Source: Rhodobiaceae bacterium (GTDB lineage: Bacteria > Pseudomonadota > Alphaproteobacteria > Rhizobiales > NORP267). From it: a stretch of 64,000 bases of DNA. The translations under genes and the position numbers were made by a program. Where the stretch lies: the NCBI GenBank assembly GCA_020441905.1, contig JAGRLG010000040.1, forward strand, positions 1 to 64,000, read 5' to 3'. The notes beneath the pieces are model-generated. The model was not told the DNA's origin. It saw only the letters and a program-made list of their open reading frames with translations, and searched no databases. Below, in pieces: positions 36,465 to 43,662 of the stretch; the stretch's first letter is position 1; each line of letters opens with the position of its first letter.

Positions 36465-36524
36465 AAAAAAGAAACGGCCCGGAGGAGATGGACCCACGCG
36501 AGCATGGATCCGGCCGCCGGGCCG
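36465..36524 (-). terminator. Intrinsic terminator after the major capsid gene
   Basis: On the minus strand CGGCCCGG / CCGGGCCG (36517-36524 and 36475-36482, long 34-base loop) is followed by TTTCTTTTTT (36474-36465). It lies between the major capsid stop and the connector gene start, so capsid mRNA could be made in excess over downstream genes. Confidence 0.65.
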
Positions 36525-36552
36525 CCAGTTTGGGGAGGGAACGGGATTGAAC

Positions 36553-37809
36553 TTAAGAGGCGGAGAACTTCAGCAGCTTGATGGCATTGAAGTCCTGCAC
36601 CCCGCCGCCGACGCGCTTGGTGGTGTAGAACAGCACATAGGGCTTGGCGGTGAAGGGATCGCGCAGCACGCGCACGCCGAGGCGGTCGACCACCAGATAG
36701 CCGCGCTTAAAATCGCCAAAGGCGATGGCGGCGGCATCGGTGGCGATGTCCGGCATGTCTTCCGACTCGGCGATGGGGAAACCCATCAGGGCGGCGCTGC
36801 CGCCGGGCTGTATGCTGGGCTGCCAGATATAATTGCCGTCGGCGTCCTTGATCTTGCGGATCTCGGCCTGGGTCGAGCGGTTCATCACCCAATGCGCATT
36901 GGCGCGGTAGCCCGAGCGCAGCGAATAGATCAGGTCGATCAGGTTGTCGGAAGGATCGGAGGCGGCAAAATCGCCGTCAACGCCGGTTGCGGTGTAGCCG
37001 AGATTGCCCCAACTCCAGGAGGTTTCCGCGACCTGGGTGTAGTTCAAGAAGCCGGTCGGCTTGGCATTGCCGTCGCCGGTGACGAAGGCGGCGCCTTCCT
37101 GCTCGGCAAAGGCGGCCTGCACCTCCTCGGCGATCCACTGGTCGATATTGACCGCGGCATCGTCGAGCAGCGTGCTGGTGGCCGCCGGCATGGCGTAGAG
37201 CTCCATGGTCGGGAAAGCCAGCTCGGCCAGCGTCGGGCTGCCGGTCTGCGGCCTTGCGGCGGTTTCGCCGACCCAGCCGGTGGCGGCGCCCGCCGTCGAG
37301 AACGGCTTCTTGTAGACGCTGGCGGAAACCTGGCGGACGCCGGAAATGGCGCGAATCGGCGACAGCGACGCGAGGCGGCGCGAGATCTCGCGCTCGGTTT
37401 CCTCCGGCACCAGATAGCCGCCATCGGGATCGGACGCGACCGACAGCGCCTTGGCCTCAAGGGCATGCAGATTGGCCGCCTCGCCCTTGCGGATATAGCC
37501 GTCGAAAGCCTGCTTGTGCTCGCGGGCCGACACCGTCATCACCCCCTGCTCGCCGGCAAGGCGCGGGCGCAGGCTCTTGGCGCACATTTCGTCCATGCGC
37601 CTCTTGGTGTCGTCGAGGGCACGGTTGATGCGCTCCATCTTTTCGGTGGTGACGACATCGGGGGCGACCCGGCGCTCGATCTGCGCCAGGCGCTCGTCAT
37701 TGGTTTCCTTGAAGGACTCGAAAGCGGACATGAAGTCGTCGAAGGCGTCGACGACCTCCAGCGAAGTCGGGGCCGCGCCGGCGGCCTTGGCGGTATAGCT
37801 ATTGCTCAT
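36553..37809 (-). CDS. HK97-fold major capsid protein (g5-like)
   Basis: A 418-residue capsid protein. The N-terminal scaffold-like delta region (about 15-105) is helical and charged (SLEVVDAFDDFMSAFESFKE), to be removed by the protease. The HK97 fold follows: DPDGGYLVPEETEREI, PIRAISGVRQVSASVYKKPF, GWVGETAARPQT, WIAEEVQAAFAEQEGAAFVTGDG and GFPIAESEDMPDI. ATG 37809 is preferred to a TTG one codon earlier. It follows the protease gene by 4 bases. Confidence 0.96.
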   Translation of the reverse strand: MSNSYTAKAAGAAPTSLEVVDAFDDFMSAFESFKETNDERLAQIERRVAPDVVTTEKMERINRALDDTKRRMDEMCAKSLRPRLAGEQGVMTVSAREHKQAFDGYIRKGEAANLHALEAKALSVASDPDGGYLVPEETEREISRRLASLSPIRAISGVRQVSASVYKKPFSTAGAATGWVGETAARPQTGSPTLAELAFPTMELYAMPAATSTLLDDAAVNIDQWIAEEVQAAFAEQEGAAFVTGDGNAKPTGFLNYTQVAETSWSWGNLGYTATGVDGDFAASDPSDNLIDLIYSLRSGYRANAHWVMNRSTQAEIRKIKDADGNYIWQPSIQPGGSAALMGFPIAESEDMPDIATDAAAIAFGDFKRGYLVVDRLGVRVLRDPFTAKPYVLFYTTKRVGGGVQDFNAIKLLKFSAS

Positions 37810-37813
37810 CAAT

Positions 37814-38506
37814 CTACCTCATGGATTTCAGGGTGGAGGCGGCCCGGCGCAATTTTTGCGCGAAGCGGGCCAGTTCGATCTCTGCTCCCCCAGCGTCCTG
37901 CATGGCGGTGAGACCCTTGAAGCCGGAGCGCATCAGCGCCCGGACCTGGGAACGCGAAAACCCAGCTTCCCGCGTGAGCCAGCGTTCCAATTCGCGCCGT
38001 GTCGGCACCGCGCCCGGCGCGGCCTGCTTGACGGCGCTGACGCGCGCCTCGGGCAGCATGGGAAAGGTGACGATGGAGATTTCCCACAAGTCCACCTTCT
38101 CGATGCGGCGGATGCCGGATTTGGGGTCGGTGCGGCCCTTCACGGTGCGAAATCCGATGGAGAGGCCATCCAGCGCGCCGCCGCGCATCAGGCTGAGCAC
38201 CTCGCGGGCGCGGGCGACGTCGCGCAGCAGCTGGCCACGCACGAAAAGGCCGGCCTCGTCCTCGCGGATCTCGCGCCACACGCCGATCGGCTCGGCGGGG
38301 TCATGCTGATACAGGAGCTTGATGCCGGACGCGCCGCGCGCGGCGATGGACTCGGCGAAGGCGCCGGGCAGCACCATGTCGCGCCCCAGGTCCTCCTTGC
38401 CGAACAGGCTGGCATAGCCCGTAAAGCTGCCGTCGGTATCGACGCGGTCCAGGTTCACGGGCGCGAACTTGGTTTCATGGGCGAAGGGCAGGCTTTGCGC
38501 GGTCAC
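37814..38506 (-). CDS. Prohead protease, HK97 family (g4-like)
   Basis: A 230-residue serine protease (peptidase U35 family): GSFTGYASLFGKEDLGRDMVLPGAF, KLLYQHDPAEPIGVWREI with the catalytic His, GGALDGLSIGFRTVKG with the catalytic Ser, and DLWEISIVTFPMLPEA. It cuts the capsid delta domain during assembly. The start is a GTG at 38506, supported by a GTGA overlap with the 70-residue gene; a longer in-frame ATG at 38632 would lie wholly in that gene. Confidence 0.93.
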   Translation of the reverse strand: MTAQSLPFAHETKFAPVNLDRVDTDGSFTGYASLFGKEDLGRDMVLPGAFAESIAARGASGIKLLYQHDPAEPIGVWREIREDEAGLFVRGQLLRDVARAREVLSLMRGGALDGLSIGFRTVKGRTDPKSGIRRIEKVDLWEISIVTFPMLPEARVSAVKQAAPGAVPTRRELERWLTREAGFSRSQVRALMRSGFKGLTAMQDAGGAEIELARFAQKLRRAASTLKSMR

Positions 38507-38715
38507 TGGCTTCTCCTGGGTTTGGGCCGGAAAGAGGCCCCCTGGCGAAGGGCCGGCTGGCGGATTGCTGGCGCGGCGGCGCCCTCGACGAGGTGCGCCA
38601 TGCTGGCGGCAAAGGCGGCGAAGACGGCGCAATGATCGGGCTGCCCGCGATGCCGGGCGCCGGCGGCGCGGATCCGCCCGCCAAGGGCGCGCAAAACACG
38701 GATAGGCAGGCTCAT
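38503..38715 (-). CDS. Small GTA protein, 70 residues
   Basis: A short gene easily missed: ATG 38715 overlaps the stop of the upstream 63-residue gene (ATGA), and its TGA overlaps the protease GTG (GTGA). The product begins MSLPIRVLRALGGRIRAAG and is basic, with a helical middle (CAVFAAFAASMAHLVEG). I do not recognise a domain. The double coupling to neighbours is the chief evidence that it is real. Confidence 0.65.
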   Translation of the reverse strand: MSLPIRVLRALGGRIRAAGARHRGQPDHCAVFAAFAASMAHLVEGAAAPAIRQPALRQGASFRPKPRRSQ

Positions 38716-38903
38716 GCGCCGGGGCCGCCCAGCATCCGCGTCAGGCGGGCGATCTCGGTGACGAAATCGTTGAATCTGGTGTTGGAGCGCACCAGCTCGC
38801 GCAGCGCCCAGACCAGCAGGCTGCTGGCCCCAGATGCCCACAGGAACAAGGCGAGATGGGCCAGGTCGCCACGCTGAATGAAGCTGCTCGCAATTTCGTC
38901 CAT
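38712..38903 (-). CDS. Small membrane-type GTA protein (g3.5-like, DUF6127-like)
   Basis: A 63-residue protein beginning MDEIASSFIQRGDLAHLALF with one hydrophobic helix (about 15-36) and a charged C-terminus. A gene of this size and sequence type follows the portal gene in alphaproteobacterial GTAs. Function unknown; the DUF6127 label is from memory. Confidence 0.75.
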   Translation of the reverse strand: MDEIASSFIQRGDLAHLALFLWASGASSLLVWALRELVRSNTRFNDFVTEIARLTRMLGGPGA

Positions 38904-38949
38904 TGCTCATCGGTCTTCTCATGTGAATTCTTTTGCGGATATCGGCGGG

Positions 38950-40221
38950 CTAGGCCGGCGCGCGCCCGCTGCCTTGCAGCGGGCCATAGCCGACCGCCGC
39001 CCTCTTCTCGTCCGGGGTGAGGAAATCGGCCTCGCGCAGCCGGTTCCACAGCGCCTCGCGCTCGGCCCCGAGGGCATCGATGCGGTCGAGATCGACGGCA
39101 AGGCGCAGATCGGCGCCGAAGGCCGGGGCCAGCCAGGCGGAAAACGCCTTGGCGAACTTGCCCGCCAGCGGCAGCACGCCCTGGCGCCAGAAGGCGCGGT
39201 TGGCCTCCTGGTAGTTGGAATAGGTATTGTCGCCGGGAATGCCGAGCAGCATGGGCGGCACGCCGAAGGCAAGGGCGATATCGCGCGCCGCGGCGTGCTT
39301 GGCGTCGGTAAAATCCATGTCGCGGGGGGAAAGGCTGGTCGCCTTCCAGTCCAGCCCGCCCTCCAGCAGCAGCGGCCTTCCGGCATTTCCCGCGCCCTGG
39401 AAGCCCTGCTCCAATTCCTCTTTCAGCCGCTCATATTGTTCGTGGCTGAGGCCCATTCCGGCTTCCGCCGGGGCATAGACCAGCACGCCGGAGGGCCGCG
39501 CCGAATTGTCGAGCAGGGCCTTGTTCCAGCTTCCCGCCGCATTGTGGATATCGACGCTGGCGGCGGCGGCCTCCAGCGGGCTCATGCCGTAATGGTCATC
39601 GGTGGGGTGAAACAGCGCGAGGTGCAGGATTGGCCGCGCGCCGCCGGCGCCTTCAGCGTCGAAGCGCATGGTCTGGCCGCCGGCGGAATATTCATAAGAT
39701 TCCGGCCAGCCTTCGGCGCCCGGCACCACCTTCATGCGGTCGGGGCGCAGCACGTGCAGCTCGCGCGGGGCGCCGGAAAGCGACACCTGCTCCAGATAGG
39801 CATTGCCGGAAATCATCAGATGGCCGAACAGGGCCTCCAGCATCTCGGCGCCGCCCTGGCGCGGATTGGGCCGCTCCAGAAGGTCGAGCAGCGGATGGGT
39901 GTCGAGTTCGCGTCCGCCCTCATAGGCCAGCCAGGTCAGCGAGCCGGCGGCTTCCGAGATCATGCGCACGCAGCGATAGACCACCGCATTGCGGGCAAAG
40001 CCTTCCCTCGCCAGGGCGGCATAGTCGCGCGGCGTCCACACCGGCCGGCCCTGGCTTTGCAGCGCGATGAGGGCGCCGGTGGCCGAAGCCTTGGCGCCAG
40101 CCAGCCGGCCGGCAAGCGGCCCGCCCGGCGCGGCGGCGGGCGTGGCGCCCGGTTTGGCAGCGGACATGGCAATGCGATCCGCGCCCAGCCAATGGCCGAG
40201 CCGGTTGAACAATGAGGGCAT
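38950..40221 (-). CDS. Portal protein, HK97 family (g3-like)
   Basis: A 423-residue portal subunit forming the DNA-entry ring. Family segments include ARNAVVYRCVRMISEAAGSL, HLMISGNAYLEQV, PIHH-like HLALFHPTDDHYGMSPLEAA, GVPPMLLGIPGDNTYSNYQEA and FWRQGVLPLAGKFAKA. Unlike the overlapping genes downstream it has its own strong ribosome-binding site (GGGAGG five bases before ATG), fitting its position just after the inserted HEPN cassette. The 109-base gap between the cassette and this gene is AT-richer and shows no other signal. Confidence 0.95.
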   Translation of the reverse strand: MPSLFNRLGHWLGADRIAMSAAKPGATPAAAPGGPLAGRLAGAKASATGALIALQSQGRPVWTPRDYAALAREGFARNAVVYRCVRMISEAAGSLTWLAYEGGRELDTHPLLDLLERPNPRQGGAEMLEALFGHLMISGNAYLEQVSLSGAPRELHVLRPDRMKVVPGAEGWPESYEYSAGGQTMRFDAEGAGGARPILHLALFHPTDDHYGMSPLEAAAASVDIHNAAGSWNKALLDNSARPSGVLVYAPAEAGMGLSHEQYERLKEELEQGFQGAGNAGRPLLLEGGLDWKATSLSPRDMDFTDAKHAAARDIALAFGVPPMLLGIPGDNTYSNYQEANRAFWRQGVLPLAGKFAKAFSAWLAPAFGADLRLAVDLDRIDALGAEREALWNRLREADFLTPDEKRAAVGYGPLQGSGRAPA

Positions 40222-40330
40222 GATGCCTCCCGTTAGGAAATTGAAAACGTTATGCTAGGAGTTTTGTTGGCGATCGGACAAACCGAATAGACAAATCCGT
40301 TTCCGAAGGCCCGGGCAGGAACCAAGTATT

Positions 40331-40801
40331 TCAGTTCCTGTTCTTAAAAAGCACGTAGGCAGCAAATGCACAACGGTCACGCCTATGCTCAACTTCAAAC
40401 GCACGCATAGCTTCCTCAGCAGCATTTATGTCCTGTCGCACAGCAGATTTTGAGAAACTAACTGTTGGGTCATAATCCGCTTTATGTCTTTTTTCCTGCA
40501 TCGCAACAAACATATTGGCAAAATCTTCAATTCCCTTCGGGAATTTTGATATTATTTCTCCGTTGCGACATGTATTTTTCGCAAACCCATGTTCTAATGC
40601 ACGGTATACTTGTCGCCACGCCTCATTACTTCGGGTAGATTTTGTGCCGCCTATCAAGAGATTGGCGCCACAAGCAGCCAGCGTATGAAATAAAGCATAG
40701 TACGCAGTACTTGTAGCTCTTCGCAATACTACTTGCGAAGGCTTGCCGTTAGAAACGGTAAGCATGCGTTTTGACAGATCTATATAGTCACGCGGCTTCA
40801 A
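40331..40801 (-). CDS. HEPN-domain protein (UPF0332-like) inserted in the GTA cluster
   Basis: A protein of about 156 residues. The HEPN/UPF0332 core is seen in VVLRRATSTAYYALFHTLA (about 25-43), a long helical middle, and RHKADYDP near residue 115, where the family has R-x-x-ADY. HEPN proteins are often ribonucleases or parts of toxin-antitoxin and defence modules, but the classical R-x4-6-H pair is not clear here, so activity is uncertain. TTG at 40801 near the upstream stop is my preferred start; a TTG at 40834 or ATG at 40765 is possible. The gene is AT-richer than its neighbours (33% and 50% GC in two 60-base lines counted by hand), suggesting acquisition. Confidence 0.7.
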   Translation of the reverse strand: MKPRDYIDLSKRMLTVSNGKPSQVVLRRATSTAYYALFHTLAACGANLLIGGTKSTRSNEAWRQVYRALEHGFAKNTCRNGEIISKFPKGIEDFANMFVAMQEKRHKADYDPTVSFSKSAVRQDINAAEEAMRAFEVEHRRDRCAFAAYVLFKNRN

Positions 40802-41078
40802 AGCCGAGTTTCCGCGCGTCGTTCTTTGAGACAAACGACATGAGCGGGAACGCCGCTTCGCCCGCCTCTTTTAGCTTGGGCCGAAGGTGCCTAACCATGC
40901 TTGCAACCTTCGCAGCATCCAGGTCCGACTTGGCCTCGAATATGATCGTAACATCAAGAACCGAGTCATCCTCGTAATCTAGGCTACGTTCAACCGAAAC
41001 CTTAAGAATCTTCACGCCATCAAGGCGGCTCTTGACGAGATCGCTTATTAATTTTTCGATTCGTGATTCAGAGATCAT
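40788..41078 (-). CDS. Partner protein of the HEPN gene, unknown family
   Basis: A 96-residue protein with a helical N-terminus (ESRIEKLISDLVKSRL), a strand-rich centre (ILKVSVERSLDYEDDSVLDVTIIFEA) and the C-terminus VRHLRPKLKEAGEAAFPLMSFVSK. It lacks the G-S and D-x-D motifs of MNT nucleotidyltransferases, so it is not a classical HEPN/MNT partner. GAGGTGA lies six to seven bases before ATG 41078; a further ATG exists at 41108. It overlaps the HEPN gene, implying coupled expression and a possible antitoxin or adaptor role. The 157 bases to terL upstream are AT-rich without a clear promoter. Confidence 0.7.
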   Translation of the reverse strand: MISESRIEKLISDLVKSRLDGVKILKVSVERSLDYEDDSVLDVTIIFEAKSDLDAAKVASMVRHLRPKLKEAGEAAFPLMSFVSKNDARKLGFEAA

Positions 41079-41235
41079 GGCGCTCACCTCAGATTGGAGC
41101 CGGACCATATCAACAACCGTTCCAATATCAAATCACGTGTCCGTAAAAATTCTTACCCCAGTTAACAATATTAGACCAGCGGATCCGCAATACCAATTGG
41201 CTAGCCACTCCAAAGAAATCCGCAATGGGATCCAA

Positions 41236-42585
41236 TCAGAGCGGGCGGATCCTCGGCCCCGCCCCTCCCCCTTCCAGCATCAGGGCGGTGAGGGCCCAGA
41301 CCAGGGCATCGACGCGGTCGGGGCTGCGCCCGCCCGACAGGCCGTCGGGGCCAAGGTCGCACATCTCGTCCTCGAGCTGCGGCAGGGCGCCGACATGGGC
41401 GACGCGGCGCTGCTCGTAAAGGGCGGCCACCGGCTCGGCCCTGGTCCATTTGCCCCTTGAGGCGCGCACCGCCCTGATCGGCAATTGCGGCGCGACCTGG
41501 CGCAAAACCGCCTCGGCCATCTCGCCGCCCTGGTTGACCTCGACGACGAGGCGGTCGGCGCCAAGCTCCTCGAACAGGGCGACGGCGCGGCGTGCCCAGG
41601 CCGCCGGCTTCAGCCCCCTTTCGCTGCGGTCGGCGAGCACATAGGCGCGCCCGTCCGCGCCTTTTCCCGCCGCGACAATGCCGCAGGCATCGGCGTTGCG
41701 GCCCGAGGATGCCGGCGGGTCGACGGCGACGACGACGCGGGCAAGCTCCGGCGCGGCGGTGATGCGCGCGGCCTCGATCTCGGCGCGCGACCACAGGGCG
41801 TCGGGGCGGTCTTCCAGCACTTCGCCGTCCAGTTCCTGGCGCCCCAGCCGGGTGCCCGCATAGCCCGCGACCACGGTCTTGAGGAAGGCGGGGGCGAGAT
41901 TGTGGGCGTTGGCCCTGGTGGCGGCCCTGGAGAGCACGGTGTCGGGGGCGGCCATCAGCTTCCTGATCAGCGGAATGGCGCGCGGCGTCGTGGTCACGAG
42001 CTGGCGCGGCGCCTCGCCGAGGCGTAGGGCGAATTGCAGCATGTCCCAGGTCTCCTGCGCATAGCGCCACTTGGCCAGTTCGTCGCACCACGCAAGGTCG
42101 AATTGCGGGCCGCGAAGCGAGTCCGGCTCCTCGGCGGAGTACATTTCCGCCACCGCGCCATTGGGCCAGACGAGGCGGCGGCGGGCAATTTCAAGCCGAG
42201 GTTTTTCACCTATCGGGTGAACTGAAAGCAAGCCAGAAATACCATCGACCATGACCTCGCGCACGTCGGCCATGGTCTGGCCGACGAGGGCAATGCGGCC
42301 CGCCGGAGCGCTGGCGAAGGGCGGGCGCCCCAGCGCCATGGCGCGCACCCATTCGGCCCCTGCCCTGGTCTTGCCGGCGCCGCGCCCGCCCAGCATCAGC
42401 CAGGTCGTCCAGCCGCCTTCGGGAGGCATCTGGTCGGGGCGCGCCCACAGCGGCCAGTCATGGGCGAGGAACTCAAGCTCCCTCGCGCTCAGGGCCTTCA
42501 GGAAGCGGCTCACCGCCCCGGGATCTCGCGAGGCGAGCAAATTTTCGCGCAAGCTCGGCGCGCAGGCGCTCGATGTCGCGTTCAT
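41236..42585 (-). CDS. Large terminase ATPase/nuclease (g2-like)
   Basis: The DNA-packaging motor, 449 residues. Walker A is LGGRGAGKT (65-73), Walker B lies in QFDLAWCDELAKW and the coupling segment is LVTTTPRAIP. The C-terminal RNase H-like nuclease shows VVVAVDPPASSGRNADACG, VVEVNQGGEMAEAVL and the final DRVDALVWALTAL. The ATG used overlaps terS by 113 bases; a GTG at 42513 would reduce this to 41. In GTAs this enzyme packages host DNA by headful. Confidence 0.95.
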   Translation of the reverse strand: MNATSSACAPSLRENLLASRDPGAVSRFLKALSARELEFLAHDWPLWARPDQMPPEGGWTTWLMLGGRGAGKTRAGAEWVRAMALGRPPFASAPAGRIALVGQTMADVREVMVDGISGLLSVHPIGEKPRLEIARRRLVWPNGAVAEMYSAEEPDSLRGPQFDLAWCDELAKWRYAQETWDMLQFALRLGEAPRQLVTTTPRAIPLIRKLMAAPDTVLSRAATRANAHNLAPAFLKTVVAGYAGTRLGRQELDGEVLEDRPDALWSRAEIEAARITAAPELARVVVAVDPPASSGRNADACGIVAAGKGADGRAYVLADRSERGLKPAAWARRAVALFEELGADRLVVEVNQGGEMAEAVLRQVAPQLPIRAVRASRGKWTRAEPVAALYEQRRVAHVGALPQLEDEMCDLGPDGLSGGRSPDRVDALVWALTALMLEGGGAGPRIRPL

Positions 42586-43003
42586 CTGGCGCGCCAGCCT
42601 CCCTTTCCTGCCCGCCGGGGCCTTTCATGCCGTCTTCAAGTTCGATCAGCTTTTCCAGGGTGCGGGCCAGGGTCGCAAGAGTGCGCGCTTCGCGCTCTCC
42701 GGCCGGCTCCGGCTGGCCGCTGGCGCCGTTTTCGGCGGATCCGGTCTGCGGCGCGGCGGCGCCCAGATGGCGCTCAAGGCGGCGATAGAGGCTATCCAGC
42801 AGCGCCGCGCGGCCCGATTTCCCGCCGCCGCCCCCGGCCCCGCCCGCCCTGTCGCGGCGGCGCGGCCAGCCCCGCGCGGCGATGGCGCGGTATAGCGGGC
42901 CTCTGGCGACATGGTAGCGGGCGCAGATCCTGGCGACCGGTTCGGCGCTCTCGACATAGGCGCGCCTTATCGCGGCCCAGTCGGGCGCGTCGTCACTTTC
43001 CAT
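42473..43003 (-). CDS. Small terminase-like protein (g1-like)
   Basis: A 176-residue protein. The N-terminal helix-turn-helix-like region (DWAAIRRAYVESAEPVARICARYHVARGPLYR, in part) resembles DNA-recognition domains of small terminases, and the C-terminal half is a charged coiled-coil-like region. GTA small terminases have lost sequence-specific recognition in studied systems. First structural gene after the promoter and leader terminator. Confidence 0.85.
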   Translation of the reverse strand: MESDDAPDWAAIRRAYVESAEPVARICARYHVARGPLYRAIAARGWPRRRDRAGGAGGGGGKSGRAALLDSLYRRLERHLGAAAPQTGSAENGASGQPEPAGEREARTLATLARTLEKLIELEDGMKGPGGQEREAGAPDERDIERLRAELARKFARLARSRGGEPLPEGPEREGA

Positions 43004-43010
43004 GCGTTCT

Positions 43011-43217
43011 TCATTTCCGGATTATGGGTCCCGGTTCGGGGAGCCTGGATGAAGTCCTCGCCGGCCTGGGCAAAAAGAAAACCGCCGCGCAGGATCCCGG
43101 CGGCGGCAACGGCGGCGGTTTCCACCCCCGGGGGATTTTGTGGCCAAGATAGCCTAGGCGGCCGGAAAGAGCGCCGCCGCCAATTGTGGCGGGCTGTGAA
43201 CGCAACTGTCCGACCAT
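43011..43217 (-). other. Possible leader reading frame of the GTA transcript
   Basis: An open frame of 68 codons starts with ATG at 43217, where transcription from the promoter at 43224-43252 would be expected to begin, so it would be leaderless. It ends at 43011, 8 bases before terS, and runs through the leader terminator. The product (MVGQLRSQPATIGGG start, Pro-rich centre) is not recognised. It could be chance. Confidence 0.2.
43072..43121 (-). terminator. Leader terminator upstream of the small terminase gene
   Basis: On the minus strand AAACCGCCG / CGGCGGTTT (43113-43121 and 43079-43087, loop with its own GC pairing) is followed by TCTTTTT (43078-43072), giving TTTTCTTTTT overall. It lies about 95 bases downstream of the promoter -10 box and about 70 bases before terS. 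No other gene ends here, so it acts as an attenuator-like element of the GTA leader. Confidence 0.7.
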
Positions 43218-43223
43218 AGCTGT

Positions 43224-43252
43224 TTTGTACCAGTTCACCGTGACGGTGTCAA
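43224..43252 (-). promoter_or_regulatory. Candidate GTA promoter with palindromic operator in the spacer
   Basis: On the minus strand a perfect -35 box TTGACA (43252-43247), a 17-base spacer and TACAAA (43229-43224) form a strong sigma-70-like promoter pointing at terS. The perfect palindrome CACCGTCACGGTG (43236-43248 on the plus strand reads CACCGTGACGGTG) fills most of the spacer and touches the -35 box, as an operator would. An AT-rich run lies upstream (43257-43296). The remaining part of the 659-base gap holds the terminator and repeats listed separately. Confidence 0.65.
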
Positions 43253-43332
43253 CACAAACTTTTCCTATTTCGTAAATTTTTTCGGGAGTTTTTTTGCCGG
43301 GTCTGCCGGCGGGCGCTGGAGCGCCACCAGCG

Positions 43333-43372
43333 GAGGGCGACTGAGGGCAACTGAGGGCGATTGAGGGCGGCG
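43333..43372. repeat. 10-bp tandem repeat, four copies
   Basis: Four units of the form GAGGGCRAYT, the last degenerate, upstream of the GTA promoter. Not in any supported gene. Confidence 0.8.
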
Positions 43373-43408
43373 GAAGGAAGAGCCGGCCGGGCATCGCGCC
43401 ATCTTGCA

Positions 43409-43507
43409 GGCAGCCCGTCTTCGGGGCAGCCCGCCTTGGGGGCAGCCCGTCTTGGGGGGCAGCCCGTCTTGGGGGGCAGCCCATCTTCGGGGCAGCCGAT
43501 CCTTGAG
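43409..43507. repeat. 16-17-bp tandem repeat, five to six copies
   Basis: Units of GGCAGCCCGTCTTGGG (one base longer in two copies) start at 43409, 43425, 43441, 43458 and 43475, with a partial sixth from 43491. There are no spacers, so this is not a CRISPR array. It lies between the GTA promoter and ycgN-like gene. Confidence 0.9.
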
Positions 43508-43590
43508 GGGGGTGCCGGTCTACAGCGTCATCCGGTCAACCGCCGCCAGCCTGGCTTGCCGGTCCTGCAAGTCCTGCCGGTCAAGCCGGC

Positions 43591-43626
43591 CCTGCGGGTC
43601 TGGCCGGTCCTGCGGGTCTGGCCGGT
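43591..43626. repeat. 18-bp tandem repeat, two copies with degenerate flanks
   Basis: CCTGCGGGTCTGGCCGGT occurs at 43591-43608 and 43609-43626; related CCGGTCCTG-type words precede it from about 43556. It ends 36 bases before the stop codon of the YcgN-family gene. Confidence 0.8.
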
Positions 43627-43662
43627 CTGGCGCAGTATGGTTCGGGTCCTGGCCGGTGGGGA

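Noticed and set aside
37810-37812. TTG as start of the major capsid gene
   Set aside because: An ATG follows directly and gives the expected N-terminus.
38507-38632. N-terminal extension of the prohead protease to 38632
   Set aside because: The extension lies entirely inside the 70-residue gene and reads as Arg/Pro-rich shadow; GTG 38506 overlaps the preceding stop.
40788-41078. MNT nucleotidyltransferase antitoxin partner
   Set aside because: The required G-S and D-x-D motifs are absent; only its position beside a HEPN gene suggests that role.
23159-43003. Ordinary temperate prophage
   Set aside because: No integrase, excisionase, replication, or early genes lie next to the structural genes, and gene order matches GTAs. 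I cannot exclude a decayed prophage from sequence alone.
43218-43484. Upstream extension of the GTA leader frame to 43484
   Set aside because: It crosses the promoter and the repeat arrays, and its residues (PPRRAAPQDG type) simply translate the tandem repeats.
43409-43507. Possible CRISPR array
   Set aside because: Repeats are directly adjacent without spacers and no cas gene is present.
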